NCBI GenBank assembly: GCA_964614915.1
Contig: CAZTNC010000002.1
Coordinates: forward strand, 1 to 64,000
Reading direction: 5' to 3'
Origin: WTFY01 sp964614915
GTDB taxonomy: Bacteria; Pseudomonadota; Gammaproteobacteria; UBA4575
DNA length: 64,000 nt
Every line of letters begins with the position of its first letter. Position 1 is the first letter of the stretch. A program made the translations under genes and the position numbers. The notes under the pieces are model-generated. The model had not been told where the DNA came from. It ran no database searches and saw nothing but the letters and a program-made list of their open reading frames with translations. Below, in pieces: positions 27,400 through 36,450 of the stretch.

Positions 27400-29055
27400 A
27401 TGAAAGAAACACTGGACATCGCTCTGGCGCAGTGTAATTTCCTGGTCGGAGACCTCGAAGGGAATACCCGCCAGATCATCGAGAACGCCATACATGCGCG
27501 TGATCACCTAGGTGCTGACCTGGTCGTGTTTTCCGAGTTGTCGCTGACCGGCTACCCGCTCGAGGACCTGCTGTTCAATGCCACGATCCTGCCGCAGGTT
27601 GAGCAATGCCTGCAGACCCTCCGGCGTGAAGTCCATGGCATTCACGTCGTGCTCGGTGCACCCTCAAAAGAGGGCGGGCAGCTGTTCAATTCGGCATTCG
27701 TGATCCGTGACGGGGACACGCTGGCGGTGTACCACAAGCAGCAGTTGCCGAATTACGAGGTTTTTGACGAAAAGCGGTACTTCCAGGCAGGCAATGCGGC
27801 CTGCGTCATAGACATCCAGGGGGTACGGGTGGGGTTCACGATCTGCGAGGATGTCTGGGTGGGCGCGCCCGTTGAGCAAGCGGTGAGCGATGGTGCCGAA
27901 CTCATCATCAATATCAATGCCAGCCCCTACCAGGTCCACAAGACTAACGAGCGGCTCGAGATACTGAAGGCCCGCACCCGAGAGCAGCAGGTCCCCATCG
28001 TGTATGTCAACCAGGTGGGCGGGCAGGATGAGCTCGTATTCGATGGCGAGTCTTGCTGCATCAACCGCCAAGGCGAGCCCTGCCTGCGGGCCCCGGCGTT
28101 CGAGCCCGGGATTTTTACCGTGCAGTACTCGAAGACCGGCTCGGACCTGCTCGACAGCGACTGCCTGCATGCCCCGCTGAAGGGCGCTGCATCGGTATAC
28201 CCTGCGCTCGTGCTGGGGGTGCGCGACTATGTGCTGAAAAACCGTTTCGACGGCGTGGTACTGGGTCTGTCCGGGGGAATTGATTCGGCCCTGACCCTGG
28301 TGCTTGCGGTCGATGCCCTTGGGGCCGAACGGGTTCACGCGGTGATGATGCCGTTTCGCTACACCTCCTCGATCAGCATCGAGGATGCCGGGACGCTGGC
28401 TGCAGGCCTGGGGGTTCAGCTGGACCAGATCCCCATCGAGGCGGCGTATGCGGCGGTTACGGACGGCCTGGTGGCGGTGGCCCCGGGTTCTTCACCGGAC
28501 GTGACCGAGGAAAATATCCAGTCACGTCTTCGGGGGGTGTTTCTCATGGCGTTGTCGAACCGTACCGGGAGACTGCTGCTGACGACCGGCAACAAAAGCG
28601 AAATGTCGGTCGGTTATGCCACCCTGTATGGCGACATGGCCGGGGGCTTTGCGCCGCTGAAAGATGTATCCAAGACCCTGGTGTATGAACTGGCGAGATA
28701 CCGCAACGGGCTGGGCCCGGTCATCCCCGAGCGCGTGCTGCAACGTGAGCCTACCGCTGAACTTGCCCCGGGCCAGGTCGATAGCGACAGCCTGCCGCCC
28801 TACGAGCAGCTTGACCCGATTCTAGAAAAGTTCGTTGAACAGGATTTGAGCGTGGAGCACATCGTTGCAGACGGGTTTGACCGGGCCGTGGTCGAGCGCG
28901 TCGTGGCCATGGTGTTGCGAAACGAATACAAGAGACGGCAGGCGCCCCCGGGAGTGAAAATCACGCGCCGTGCCTTCGGCAAGGATCGCCGTTACCCGAT
29001 CACCAGCGGCTTTTCGGGAACCTCATCAACGCCGGGTACTCAGTCGCAGTCGTAG
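27400..29055 (+). CDS. nadE: NadE, glutamine-dependent NAD+ synthetase
   Basis: Two-domain enzyme of 551 residues. The N-terminal nitrilase-type glutaminase (about 1-265) has its Glu in FSELSLTGYPLEDL, a Lys in YHKQQLPNYEVFDE and the nucleophile Cys in FTICEDVW. The C-terminal synthetase (about 275-550) has the ATP motif LGLSGGIDSALTL and TTGNKSEMSVGYATLYGD. It amidates nicotinate adenine dinucleotide using glutamine nitrogen. I chose the ATG at 27400; a TTG at 27379 would add 7 residues. The end overlaps bamD on the other strand by 16 bases. Confidence 0.95.
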   Translation: MKETLDIALAQCNFLVGDLEGNTRQIIENAIHARDHLGADLVVFSELSLTGYPLEDLLFNATILPQVEQCLQTLRREVHGIHVVLGAPSKEGGQLFNSAFVIRDGDTLAVYHKQQLPNYEVFDEKRYFQAGNAACVIDIQGVRVGFTICEDVWVGAPVEQAVSDGAELIININASPYQVHKTNERLEILKARTREQQVPIVYVNQVGGQDELVFDGESCCINRQGEPCLRAPAFEPGIFTVQYSKTGSDLLDSDCLHAPLKGAASVYPALVLGVRDYVLKNRFDGVVLGLSGGIDSALTLVLAVDALGAERVHAVMMPFRYTSSISIEDAGTLAAGLGVQLDQIPIEAAYAAVTDGLVAVAPGSSPDVTEENIQSRLRGVFLMALSNRTGRLLLTTGNKSEMSVGYATLYGDMAGGFAPLKDVSKTLVYELARYRNGLGPVIPERVLQREPTAELAPGQVDSDSLPPYEQLDPILEKFVEQDLSVEHIVADGFDRAVVERVVAMVLRNEYKRRQAPPGVKITRRAFGKDRRYPITSGFSGTSSTPGTQSQS

Positions 29056-29945
29056 GTTTTCACACGCAGGGTTTCCAGCGTGCGCGCCCAGAGGCCTTCT
29101 GCACAGCTTTGTTCGTGCAGTGCAAGCCGCGCAGGGATCTCGTCGTTTTCGGTGGTCTGGAAGTTTTCCGCGTACACCCGGCGGGTATCGTCGGCCAGGT
29201 CCTCGAGGCCGAGCTTCAAATAGGCCTGCTCCAGCATGTACAGTGCCTGTGGCATGACATCAGCACCCTGGTAGTGCTCGAGCACATAGCGTGCACGGTT
29301 TGCAGCGGCAACATAGGCCCCCCGGCGCAGGTAAAAATCTGCCACCTTGAGTTCGTATTCGGCGAGCTCGTTGCGCAGGTAGACCATGCGCCACTTGGCA
29401 TCCTCGGTGTACTTGCTGTCCGGGTATTCCTCAATGATGAAGTCGAATATCTGGAAGGCTTCGTACAGCGAGGCGGGATCGTTGTTGGAGGGGTCACGCT
29501 CCAGGATGTAATGCACGAAATTCCTTCCGCTGTCGAAGGTGGCGAGTCCCTTGATGTAGTGCGCGTAGGCGATGCTCGGGTGACGCGGGTTCAGCTTGAT
29601 GAACCGGTCGACGGTATCCTGTGCCCGCTCGTAGTCGTTTTGCTTGTAGTAAGCGTACCCCAGTTCGAGCTGGGCCTGCTGTGCGAAGCGTCCGAAGGGA
29701 TAGCGGGACTCCAGCAGTTCGTATTTCTCGATGGCCGTGGTGTAGTCGCGACTGGCCAGTGCCCGGTTCGCTAGTCTGTAAAGTTCCGCTGCAGCGTCAT
29801 CCGCAGAGGGCTCTACCTGCTCTTCTTTCTCCTGCAGGATTCCAAACAGATCGAGAGCCCCACAGCCGCTGAGCATACCGAGGCAGGCCAGCAGGACAAG
29901 CAGGCGCAGCGCAAAAACCGTAAAATTCGACGCATGTGTTTTCAT
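29040..29945 (-). CDS. bamD: BamD, outer-membrane assembly lipoprotein
   Basis: Essential lipoprotein of the Bam complex. Counting from the ATG at 29945, a signal peptide ends in the lipobox LSGC with the lipidated Cys at residue 28. The mature part (about 300 residues in all) consists of TPR repeats, including AIEKYELLESRYPFGRFAQQ and LELGYAYYKQNDYERA, as in ComL/BamD. It scaffolds BamA with BamC, whose gene is in this window near 50.5 kb. It is transcribed divergently from rluD, the usual pairing. Its 3' end overlaps nadE by 16 bases. Confidence 0.94.
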   Translation of the reverse strand: MKTHASNFTVFALRLLVLLACLGMLSGCGALDLFGILQEKEEQVEPSADDAAAELYRLANRALASRDYTTAIEKYELLESRYPFGRFAQQAQLELGYAYYKQNDYERAQDTVDRFIKLNPRHPSIAYAHYIKGLATFDSGRNFVHYILERDPSNNDPASLYEAFQIFDFIIEEYPDSKYTEDAKWRMVYLRNELAEYELKVADFYLRRGAYVAAANRARYVLEHYQGADVMPQALYMLEQAYLKLGLEDLADDTRRVYAENFQTTENDEIPARLALHEQSCAEGLWARTLETLRVKTYDCD

Positions 29946-29988
29946 GGCCACCGAGTATAGCTCTTTTTTGGATCCAACCGCATTGACC

Positions 29989-30939
29989 ATGGGCGATGAC
30001 CATCAGCTGTCGGCAGTGATCCCTGCATCGTTCGCAGGGTTGCGTCTGGACGCCGCGTTGTCCCGTCTCTTTCCGGAGTATTCGCGTACCCGTCTGCAGG
30101 AATGTATCCGCAGCCGCGAGGTGCTGGTGGACGGCAAGGCATTGCGCCCGCGCGACATCGTATCCGGAGGTGAGCGGGTCGAGGGGCAAGTGCGTGTGAA
30201 CGAGGAAAGCCCGCTGCTGCCCGAGGAGATGGATCTCGAAATCGTGCATGAAGACCGATCCCTGCTGGTCGTCAACAAGCCCGCCGGGCTGGTGGTCCAT
30301 CCCGGGGCCGGCAATCCCGCAGGCACCCTGGCCAATGCGCTGCTCCACCATGATCCCGGCCTGTCCTCCATTCCGAGGGCAGGCATTGTGCACCGCCTCG
30401 ACAAGGACACCAGCGGATTGTTGCTCATCGCCCGCCGGCTGCAAAGCCACCGCGCGCTGGTCGAGCAACTGCAGCAACGCAGTGTGAGCCGAAGGTATGC
30501 CGTGCTGGTGCACGGCAAGGTCATCGCAGGCGGCACGGTCGAGGCCCCGGTGGGCAGGCATCCGGTCGATCGCAAGAAAATGGCCGTGCGCTCTGGTGGG
30601 AAACCGGCCATCACCCACTACCGGGTTCGCCAGCGCCTGGGGCCGTGCTCGTTGCTTGAGGCACGGCTTGAGACCGGAAGAACCCATCAGATCCGGGTGC
30701 ATATGGCGCACATCGGATTTCCGGTAGTCGGCGACCCTGTGTACGGGAAGAAAACCAGGGCGGGCGGGGATGGCGCGACCCAGGCCCTGGTCGCGTTTCC
30801 CCGCCAGGCCCTGCATGCAAGCCATCTTGAACTCACCCATCCGGAGACTGCGAAAACGTGCCAGTGGTCGGCACCCCTGCCACAGGATTTCCAACAACTC
30901 CTGGATACGCTGAGCAGGCATGCCCATGCAGACTCCTGA
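29989..30939 (+). CDS. rluD: RluD, 23S rRNA pseudouridine synthase
   Basis: Makes pseudouridines 1911, 1915 and 1917 in helix 69 of 23S rRNA. An N-terminal S4-like domain (about residues 15-75, with RLDAALSRLFPEYSRTRL) precedes the catalytic domain. The catalytic motif HRLDKDTSG has its Asp at residue 138, and RLETGRTHQIRVHMAHIGFPVVGD follows (key residues TGRTHQIRVH). I chose the ATG at 29989, which aligns with E. coli RluD; the ATG at 29944 would touch the bamD start. It overlaps pgeF by 20 bases, as in many proteobacteria. Confidence 0.93.
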   Translation: MGDDHQLSAVIPASFAGLRLDAALSRLFPEYSRTRLQECIRSREVLVDGKALRPRDIVSGGERVEGQVRVNEESPLLPEEMDLEIVHEDRSLLVVNKPAGLVVHPGAGNPAGTLANALLHHDPGLSSIPRAGIVHRLDKDTSGLLLIARRLQSHRALVEQLQQRSVSRRYAVLVHGKVIAGGTVEAPVGRHPVDRKKMAVRSGGKPAITHYRVRQRLGPCSLLEARLETGRTHQIRVHMAHIGFPVVGDPVYGKKTRAGGDGATQALVAFPRQALHASHLELTHPETAKTCQWSAPLPQDFQQLLDTLSRHAHADS

Positions 30940-31669
30940 CTGGATCATGCCGGACTGGCCGGCCCCCGAGGGCGTGCGGGGCCTGTCAACCACGCGTCGC
31001 AGGGGCTTCAGCGAGGGCTGCTATTCAGGCTTCAATCTGGCCATGCATGTCGGAGATCATCCCCAGCACGTCATGCAAAACCGCCGGCTGCTGCGCAAGG
31101 CCCTGCAGCTTCCGGGGGAGCCCTGCTGGCTGGAGCAGCGCCACGGCACGCAGGTGATGCGTCTTCCTTCAAGCCCTGCCGGGAAGTTTCGTGCCGATGC
31201 CGCCTACACTAAGGCACGGGGGATCGTCTGTGCCGTGCAAACCGCGGATTGCCTGCCCGTGCTGTTTTGCGATCGGCAGGCAAGCTGTGTGGCCGTGGCC
31301 CATGCCGGGTGGCGTGGCCTGCTTGACGGGGTGCTGGAAAACACCGTGCACGCGCTAGGGGTGCCGGCTTCGCAACTGCTCTGCTGGCTTGGGCCAGCCA
31401 TCGGGCCTGCCAGGTTCGAGATCAGTGAGGACCTGGGCGAGCGGTTCGTCGACAAGGCACCCGGCCTCGCTCCAGCCTTTGCGCCGGGACGCGAGGGCAA
31501 ATGCATGGCTGATCTCTACCGAATTGCAAGAAGCATCCTTGCAGCCCAGGGCGTTCACGCGGTATCCGGGGGCACGCACTGCACCTACACACAACATGAG
31601 GAATTCTTTTCCTACCGGCGCGACGGTACCACGGGGCGCATGGCCACTCTGGTCTGGCTGGACCCGTAG
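30920..31669 (+). CDS. pgeF: PgeF/YfiH-like multicopper-type purine nucleoside phosphorylase family protein
   Basis: A 249-residue DUF152 protein. Metal-site motifs are visible: LEQRHGTQV near residue 73, QTADCLPVLFCD near residue 107 and HAGWRGLLDGV near residue 127. Family members were described as polyphenol oxidases, later as purine nucleoside phosphorylases, and as peptidoglycan editing factors that remove wrongly inserted serine (E. coli YfiH). It is coupled to rluD by a 20-base overlap, the standard arrangement. The exact function here is not decided by sequence. Confidence 0.88.
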   Translation: MPMQTPDWIMPDWPAPEGVRGLSTTRRRGFSEGCYSGFNLAMHVGDHPQHVMQNRRLLRKALQLPGEPCWLEQRHGTQVMRLPSSPAGKFRADAAYTKARGIVCAVQTADCLPVLFCDRQASCVAVAHAGWRGLLDGVLENTVHALGVPASQLLCWLGPAIGPARFEISEDLGERFVDKAPGLAPAFAPGREGKCMADLYRIARSILAAQGVHAVSGGTHCTYTQHEEFFSYRRDGTTGRMATLVWLDP

Positions 31670-31688
31670 CGAAAGTTCGGCCCGGGTG

Positions 31689-31717
31689 CTTGAATCGTAC
31701 GTCCCGTGCCCCCATTT
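31689..31717 (+). promoter_or_regulatory. Sigma-32 heat-shock promoter of clpB
   Basis: A -35 element CTTGAA (31689-31694) and a -10 element CCCCATTT (31710-31717) are separated by 15 bases. Both match the heat-shock consensus as I know it (CTTGAA and CCCCATNT, spacing 13-17). The -10 ends 38 bases before the clpB ATG, a suitable leader length. ClpB is a classic RpoH target, so the site and the gene support each other. Confidence 0.85.
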
Positions 31718-31755
31718 CACAGGACAGGGAGACATAACTTATCCGGAGTCCGAGG

Positions 31756-34362
31756 ATGCGAATCGAAAAACTCACTGCTAAATTCCAGCTTGCTCTGCAG
31801 GAGGCGCAGTCGATGGCCGCAGGTCGCGAGCACCAGTTCATCGAGCCGGTGCACCTCATGCTGGCGATGCTGGCCCAGGAGCACAGCTCCGTGGCCGCGG
31901 TGCTGCAGCGTGCCGGCACCGATGTAGGCCAGGTCAGGCAGCGCTGCGAGCAGGTGGTGCAAGGACTGCCTGCAGTGTCCGGCACGGCGGGTGAAATCCA
32001 CCTCTCCAACACCTTGGGAAACCTGCTCAACATCACGGACCGCCTGGCCCAGCAGCATGGAGATGAATACATTGCCTCGGAAGTGTTTGCCCTTGCGGCA
32101 CTCGAGGACCCGGGGGAGCTGGGTCGGATCTTGCGTGAAGCCGGTGCGGACAAGTCCGCCGTCGCGGCTTCCTTCAAGTCGATGCGTTCCGGGGAAAATG
32201 TCACCAACCCGAACGCCGAGGATACCCGCCAGGCCTTGGGCAAGTACACGGTGGACCTGACCGCCGAGGCCCTGAAAGGCAAGCTCGATCCGGTGATCGG
32301 GCGCGATGATGAAATTCGCCGTGCGATCCAGGTACTGCAGCGGCGCACCAAGAACAACCCCGTGCTCATCGGTGCACCCGGCGTTGGAAAAACAGCAATC
32401 GTGGAAGGCCTGGCGCAGCGCATCGTCAACGGGGAAGTGCCCGAAGGCATCAAGAACAAGAAGCTCCTGTCCCTGGATCTCAGTGCCCTGATTGCCGGCG
32501 CAAAATTCCGCGGCGAATTTGAAGAGCGGCTGAAAGCCGTGCTGAAAGAGCTTTCCCGGCAGGAGGGCCAGATCATTCTGTTCATCGACGAACTGCACAC
32601 CATGGTGGGTGCCGGCAGGGCGGAGGGAGCCATGGATGCGGGCAACATGCTCAAGCCGGCACTTGCCCGCGGAGAACTCCACTGTGTCGGGGCGACTACC
32701 CTGAATGAGTACCGCCAGTACATCGAGAAGGATGCAGCGCTTGAGCGGCGCTTCCAGAAAATCCTGGTCGATGAGCCGGGCGTGGAGGACACGATCGCAA
32801 TCCTGCGCGGCCTGAAAGAGCGTTACGAGACTCATCACGGGGTGGACATCACAGATCCCGCCATCGTCAATGCAGTCACCCTTTCTCATCGTTACATCTC
32901 TGACCGGCAGCTGCCGGACAAGGCCATCGACCTGATCGACGAGGCCGCCTCGCGCATCCGCATGGAAATTGACTCCAAGCCGGAGTCCATGGACAGGCTG
33001 GACCGCAAGCTGATCCAGCTCAAGATCGAACGGGAAGCACTGAAAAAGGAATCCGATGATGCTTCCAGGAAGCATCTGGACGAGCTGGAGGCAGAAATTG
33101 CCCGGCTGGAGAAGTCCTATGCCGACCTCGAGGAGGTCTGGCGTTCGGAAAAAACGGTCCTGCAAAGTTCCCGGGAAACCAAGGAAGCGCTGGAGCAGGC
33201 ACGCATTGAGTTGGATGCCGCACATCGAGCCGGGGACTTGGCAAAAATGTCGGAGATGCAGTACGGGCGCATCCCCGAACTGGAGAAACAGTTACGCGAG
33301 GCGGCCAATGCGGGCAGCGAGGAGAACAAGCTGCTGCGGAACAAGGTGACGGACACTGCTGTTGCCGAGATCGTATCGCGCTGGACGGGGATTCCGGTGG
33401 CAAAAATGCTCTCCGGGGAGCGTGAGAAGTTGCTGCGCATGGAACAGGAGTTGCGTGCACGAGTCATCGGTCAGGATGAGGCGGTGCAGGTGATCTCCGA
33501 TGCCGTTCGAAGATCGAGGGCCGGGATCTCCGATCCACGGCGCCCGAATGGCTCGTTCCTGTTCCTTGGCCCGACCGGGGTGGGCAAGACTGAGTTGACC
33601 AAGGCGCTGACCGAGTTCCTGTTCGACAACGAGGATGCCCTGATTCGCGTCGACATGTCCGAGTTCATGGAGAAGCATTCCGTGGCCCGGCTGATCGGTG
33701 CCCCTCCGGGATACGTGGGTTACGAAGAGGGTGGCTACCTGACCGAGGCTGTACGTCGCAAGCCGTACAGCGTGGTACTGATGGATGAAATCGAGAAGGC
33801 GCATCCGGACGTGTTCAATATCCTGCTGCAGGTGCTCGATGACGGGCGCCTGACCGACGGGCATGGCAACACCGTGGACTTCAAGAATACCGTGATCATC
33901 ATGACCTCCAATCTCGGCAGCGATGTCATCCAGGGGTTTGCATCTGCGGAGGGAGAGGACGCGGACCATTACGAGGAGATGAAGGCGGCGGTGATGGCGC
34001 TGGTGAACACCCGGCTGAAACCGGAGCTCATCAACCGCATCGACGACTGCATCGTGTTCCATTCGCTGCGCAAGGAACACATCCGCGCCATCACGGAAAT
34101 TCAGCTGGATCATCTGCAAAAGCGGGTGACAGACCGGGACATCACCCTGGAGTATTCCGAGGCCACCCTGCACAAGCTTGCCGAAGCCGGTTTTGATCCC
34201 GTGTACGGTGCCCGTCCCCTGAAGCGGGCTGTCCAGGAGATGGTGGGAAATCCGCTGGCTCAGGCCCTGCTTGCCGGCGAGATCAGTCCCGGCCAGACCG
34301 TCCGCATCGATGTGCACGGAGACGGGCTGAGCTTTGCCGCCACGAATCCCAAGGCCGCCTGA
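31756..34362 (+). CDS. clpB: ClpB, AAA+ disaggregase
   Basis: Hexameric chaperone of 868 residues that rescues aggregated proteins with DnaK. In order: a Clp N domain (about 1-145), AAA-1 with Walker A GAPGVGKT (Lys 212) and Walker B ILFIDELH, a coiled-coil middle domain (about 405-525), and AAA-2 with Walker A GPTGVGKT (Lys 611) and Walker B VLMDEIEKAHPDV. A ClpP-binding loop was not identified, and the middle domain supports ClpB rather than ClpA. It has its own heat-shock promoter just upstream. Confidence 0.97.
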   Translation: MRIEKLTAKFQLALQEAQSMAAGREHQFIEPVHLMLAMLAQEHSSVAAVLQRAGTDVGQVRQRCEQVVQGLPAVSGTAGEIHLSNTLGNLLNITDRLAQQHGDEYIASEVFALAALEDPGELGRILREAGADKSAVAASFKSMRSGENVTNPNAEDTRQALGKYTVDLTAEALKGKLDPVIGRDDEIRRAIQVLQRRTKNNPVLIGAPGVGKTAIVEGLAQRIVNGEVPEGIKNKKLLSLDLSALIAGAKFRGEFEERLKAVLKELSRQEGQIILFIDELHTMVGAGRAEGAMDAGNMLKPALARGELHCVGATTLNEYRQYIEKDAALERRFQKILVDEPGVEDTIAILRGLKERYETHHGVDITDPAIVNAVTLSHRYISDRQLPDKAIDLIDEAASRIRMEIDSKPESMDRLDRKLIQLKIEREALKKESDDASRKHLDELEAEIARLEKSYADLEEVWRSEKTVLQSSRETKEALEQARIELDAAHRAGDLAKMSEMQYGRIPELEKQLREAANAGSEENKLLRNKVTDTAVAEIVSRWTGIPVAKMLSGEREKLLRMEQELRARVIGQDEAVQVISDAVRRSRAGISDPRRPNGSFLFLGPTGVGKTELTKALTEFLFDNEDALIRVDMSEFMEKHSVARLIGAPPGYVGYEEGGYLTEAVRRKPYSVVLMDEIEKAHPDVFNILLQVLDDGRLTDGHGNTVDFKNTVIIMTSNLGSDVIQGFASAEGEDADHYEEMKAAVMALVNTRLKPELINRIDDCIVFHSLRKEHIRAITEIQLDHLQKRVTDRDITLEYSEATLHKLAEAGFDPVYGARPLKRAVQEMVGNPLAQALLAGEISPGQTVRIDVHGDGLSFAATNPKAA

Positions 34363-34415
34363 CCAGGTCGCATCACTCCTGGGATCTGAAAACGGGATGT
34401 CCGGCTGTTGAATGA

Positions 34416-34476
34416 GCCGGTTTCAGGGGTCTGGCAGACCCCCTTCCGGACCCGGGTCCTCGGTGGCGAAACCGGC
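34416..34476 (+). other. Nested stem structure, possible three-way junction
   Basis: An outer perfect 9-bp stem pairs 34416-34424 (GCCGGTTTC) with 34468-34476 (GAAACCGGC). Inside it lie two smaller dyads: a hairpin with arms GGGGTC (34426-34431) and GACCCC (34437-34442), and the palindrome GGACCCGGGTCC (34448-34459). Together these could fold as a three-way junction in RNA. No U-run follows, so a simple terminator is unlikely. It begins about 54 bases after the clpB stop. Confidence 0.45.
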
Positions 34477-34626
34477 CACTGCAGGTGATTTTATGGCGTG
34501 GAAATGGGCAAACGATTGTGTCCTGTTGGTTGATCTGGTAAGGCACCCCCAAAATCAACTTAAGTATTTGAATTTTATATTATTTTATAGGTCATGTCTG
34601 CGCCTTTCATGCAAACACCGGAGTAT

Positions 34627-34655
34627 TTGCAGTTACAGAATCATGCTTGTATAAT
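34627..34655 (+). promoter_or_regulatory. Candidate sigma-70 promoter for the AlkB/XylM-like gene
   Basis: A perfect -10 element TATAAT (34650-34655) lies 17 bases after a weak -35 TTGCAG (34627-34632; only TTG matches consensus positions). The start of transcription would be about 125 bases before the next ATG, leaving a long AT-rich leader. Because the -35 is weak, an activator may be needed. Confidence 0.45.
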
Positions 34656-34788
34656 CGAGCGTATCTAATGCCCCCGAATGGGCGAGTATCCGTATGGATA
34701 TGCAGTTCATGAGAGAGGGCAACGGAAAAAGATATGCTAAACAATTAAATTTGTAGTTAACCGAGCGAATGCTGGAGGTGCATATACA

Positions 34789-35943
34789 ATGATGAAACTT
34801 ATGATTAACGCAAGGTACTGGTTCGCCCCGTTCCTGATCATCGTTACGATGTTCGGAGTGCTGATGGGCGGCATGTTCGTATGGGTCGGACTGCTGCTGC
34901 TGGGCGTTGGTATCGTGATCGACACAGCCATGAAGTGGCAAAGTTCCGGTGCAGGATTTGACCGGAACGGCGAAACGATGGGTGTGCCCTGGCTACAGAA
35001 CAGCGTGATGTACGTCATGTTGGGAGTATTCGTACTCCTGCAACTGGCGCTCGCATGGCGTATCTACCAGTACGTCAATGGCGTCCCGCTGAGTGCCGGA
35101 TTCGACCATGTCATGTTTGGATTCCTGCCCTATATGAATGGAATCTCCGGACTTGACCTGATCGGTGCCACGATATCCTCAGGCATCTTTGCCGGTATTG
35201 GTATTATCTACGGACATGAACTGAGCCATACGAAGGGATTTGCCTTTGTCATTTCCCGCTCAATGATGGCGCTGAGTGGCAAAGCTCACTTCAGCTATGC
35301 GCATGTCTATAACCACCATCTGGAACTGGCGCATGAAGATGACCCTGCCACGTCACCGCGTGGAAGAACCATCTACCGACACTATCCATTGGCCGGAATC
35401 GGGCAGTCCCGCTTCCTGTACAGAATGGAAAAGCAACGTCTGGAGCGTCTGGGCAAATCCTGGTTCACATGGGAAAATCGCTGGCTGCGTGGCTATGCCA
35501 TGAGCCTGCCGACCCTGTTCCTGTTCTGGTTTGCCGGCGGCTGGATTGGTATTGCCTGCCTGTCAGTTGTATGGCTGATCTCAAACTTTGAGCTCGAAGC
35601 CCTCAACTACATGGAGCATTACGGCTTGATTCGAGAGAAGGGACAGCCGATTGACTATCGTCATTCATGGGACAACGCAACAGCGTTCACCAGCTGGTTC
35701 TTCATCGAGATTGGCCGTCAGGCAGATCACCATGACCGTGGTGAAACCCACTTCTGGGAGCTGGATGACGTAGGTGCTCCTAACACCGGATGGGGTTACT
35801 TCACCTTGTTTGCCATCGCGCTCATTCCGCCGCTTTACCACATGTATATGAAGAAGGAACTGGCAAAGTGGGACAGAGAGCGTGCCTCAGAGGGCGAGCG
35901 TGCGATTGCTGATCGCCTCAACCGTCAGGTTGGTTACGCTTAA
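34789..35943 (+). CDS. AlkB/XylM-family membrane diiron hydroxylase
   Basis: A 384-residue polytopic membrane protein. Histidine motifs are HELSH (H143, H147), AHVYNHH (H172, H176, H177), NYMEHYG (H277) and QADHH (H314, H315). These match the AlkB/XylM alkane and xylene monooxygenases, which oxidise C-H bonds with a diiron centre and electrons from rubredoxin or a ferredoxin-reductase. The tail WDRERASEGERAIAD resembles the end of XylM more than AlkB. The position matching AlkB His312 is Gln311 (codon at 35719), so one of nine canonical histidines is missing. No electron donor gene is in the window. The substrate is unknown. Confidence 0.85.
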   Translation: MMKLMINARYWFAPFLIIVTMFGVLMGGMFVWVGLLLLGVGIVIDTAMKWQSSGAGFDRNGETMGVPWLQNSVMYVMLGVFVLLQLALAWRIYQYVNGVPLSAGFDHVMFGFLPYMNGISGLDLIGATISSGIFAGIGIIYGHELSHTKGFAFVISRSMMALSGKAHFSYAHVYNHHLELAHEDDPATSPRGRTIYRHYPLAGIGQSRFLYRMEKQRLERLGKSWFTWENRWLRGYAMSLPTLFLFWFAGGWIGIACLSVVWLISNFELEALNYMEHYGLIREKGQPIDYRHSWDNATAFTSWFFIEIGRQADHHDRGETHFWELDDVGAPNTGWGYFTLFAIALIPPLYHMYMKKELAKWDRERASEGERAIADRLNRQVGYA

Positions 35944-36450
35944 GCTCTGATTTCGGAGAACGCAAATTTTTAGCATGGTCATGTGCCCGGGCTCGTCCCG
36001 GGCACATGCGCTGAAAAGAAGCGTTGAATGACGGGGGAAAGCCGGGCTGCAACAAGGAGAAGAACCCGGCGATAACACCTGCGGTCGATAAGAAGAAACT
36101 GGACCACAGTGTCTGCAAACGACTGATCGCTCAATACGTTCTGAACGCGAGCAGCACCGTGGAAAGTCCAGGCAGGAAAGAATAACAATTTGTAATTATC
36201 GGTCTTGGGGCCGACACGGCAAGAATCAAGACGGTAAACTTCAATCCTGTACCCGGTGGGAACAGGAGGAGAGGGGCTCGGGGTCTGGAAACCCCGGCAT
36301 TTACAGATATCAGGAGGACGCTATAAACGTTATGTGCGTGTAGCCGTAGGGACGGCTTATTCTATCCTGACTGTTTTTACTACCCTGGGTGACCGGCATA
36401 AGGTAACCCCGGACATAACAAACAACTCCAAACATAACGAGGTATAAACA
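35944..36450 (+). other. Monooxygenase to GST-1 intergenic region (507 bases) with several hairpins
   Basis: No gene is visible. Perfect or near-perfect stems occur at 35981-36007 (11-bp arms ATGTGCCCGGG and CCCGGGCACAT, loop CTCGT), 36041-36070 (arms GCCGGG and CCCGGC) and 36279-36296 (arms CGGGGT and ACCCCG). The first could end or stabilise the monooxygenase mRNA, although no U-run follows. The rest may form a structured leader for GST-1. The ribosome site GAGG before 36451 is clear. Confidence 0.5.

Larger units (their letters stand above)
34363..34788 (+). other. clpB to monooxygenase intergenic region (426 bases)
   Basis: No gene is visible. It is distinctly more AT-rich after about 34540 than the flanking genes. 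It holds a nested stem structure at 34416-34476 and a candidate promoter at 34627-34655, listed separately. The ribosome site GGAGGTG at about 34773 serves the next gene. No clear intrinsic terminator with a U-run follows clpB. Confidence 0.6.
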
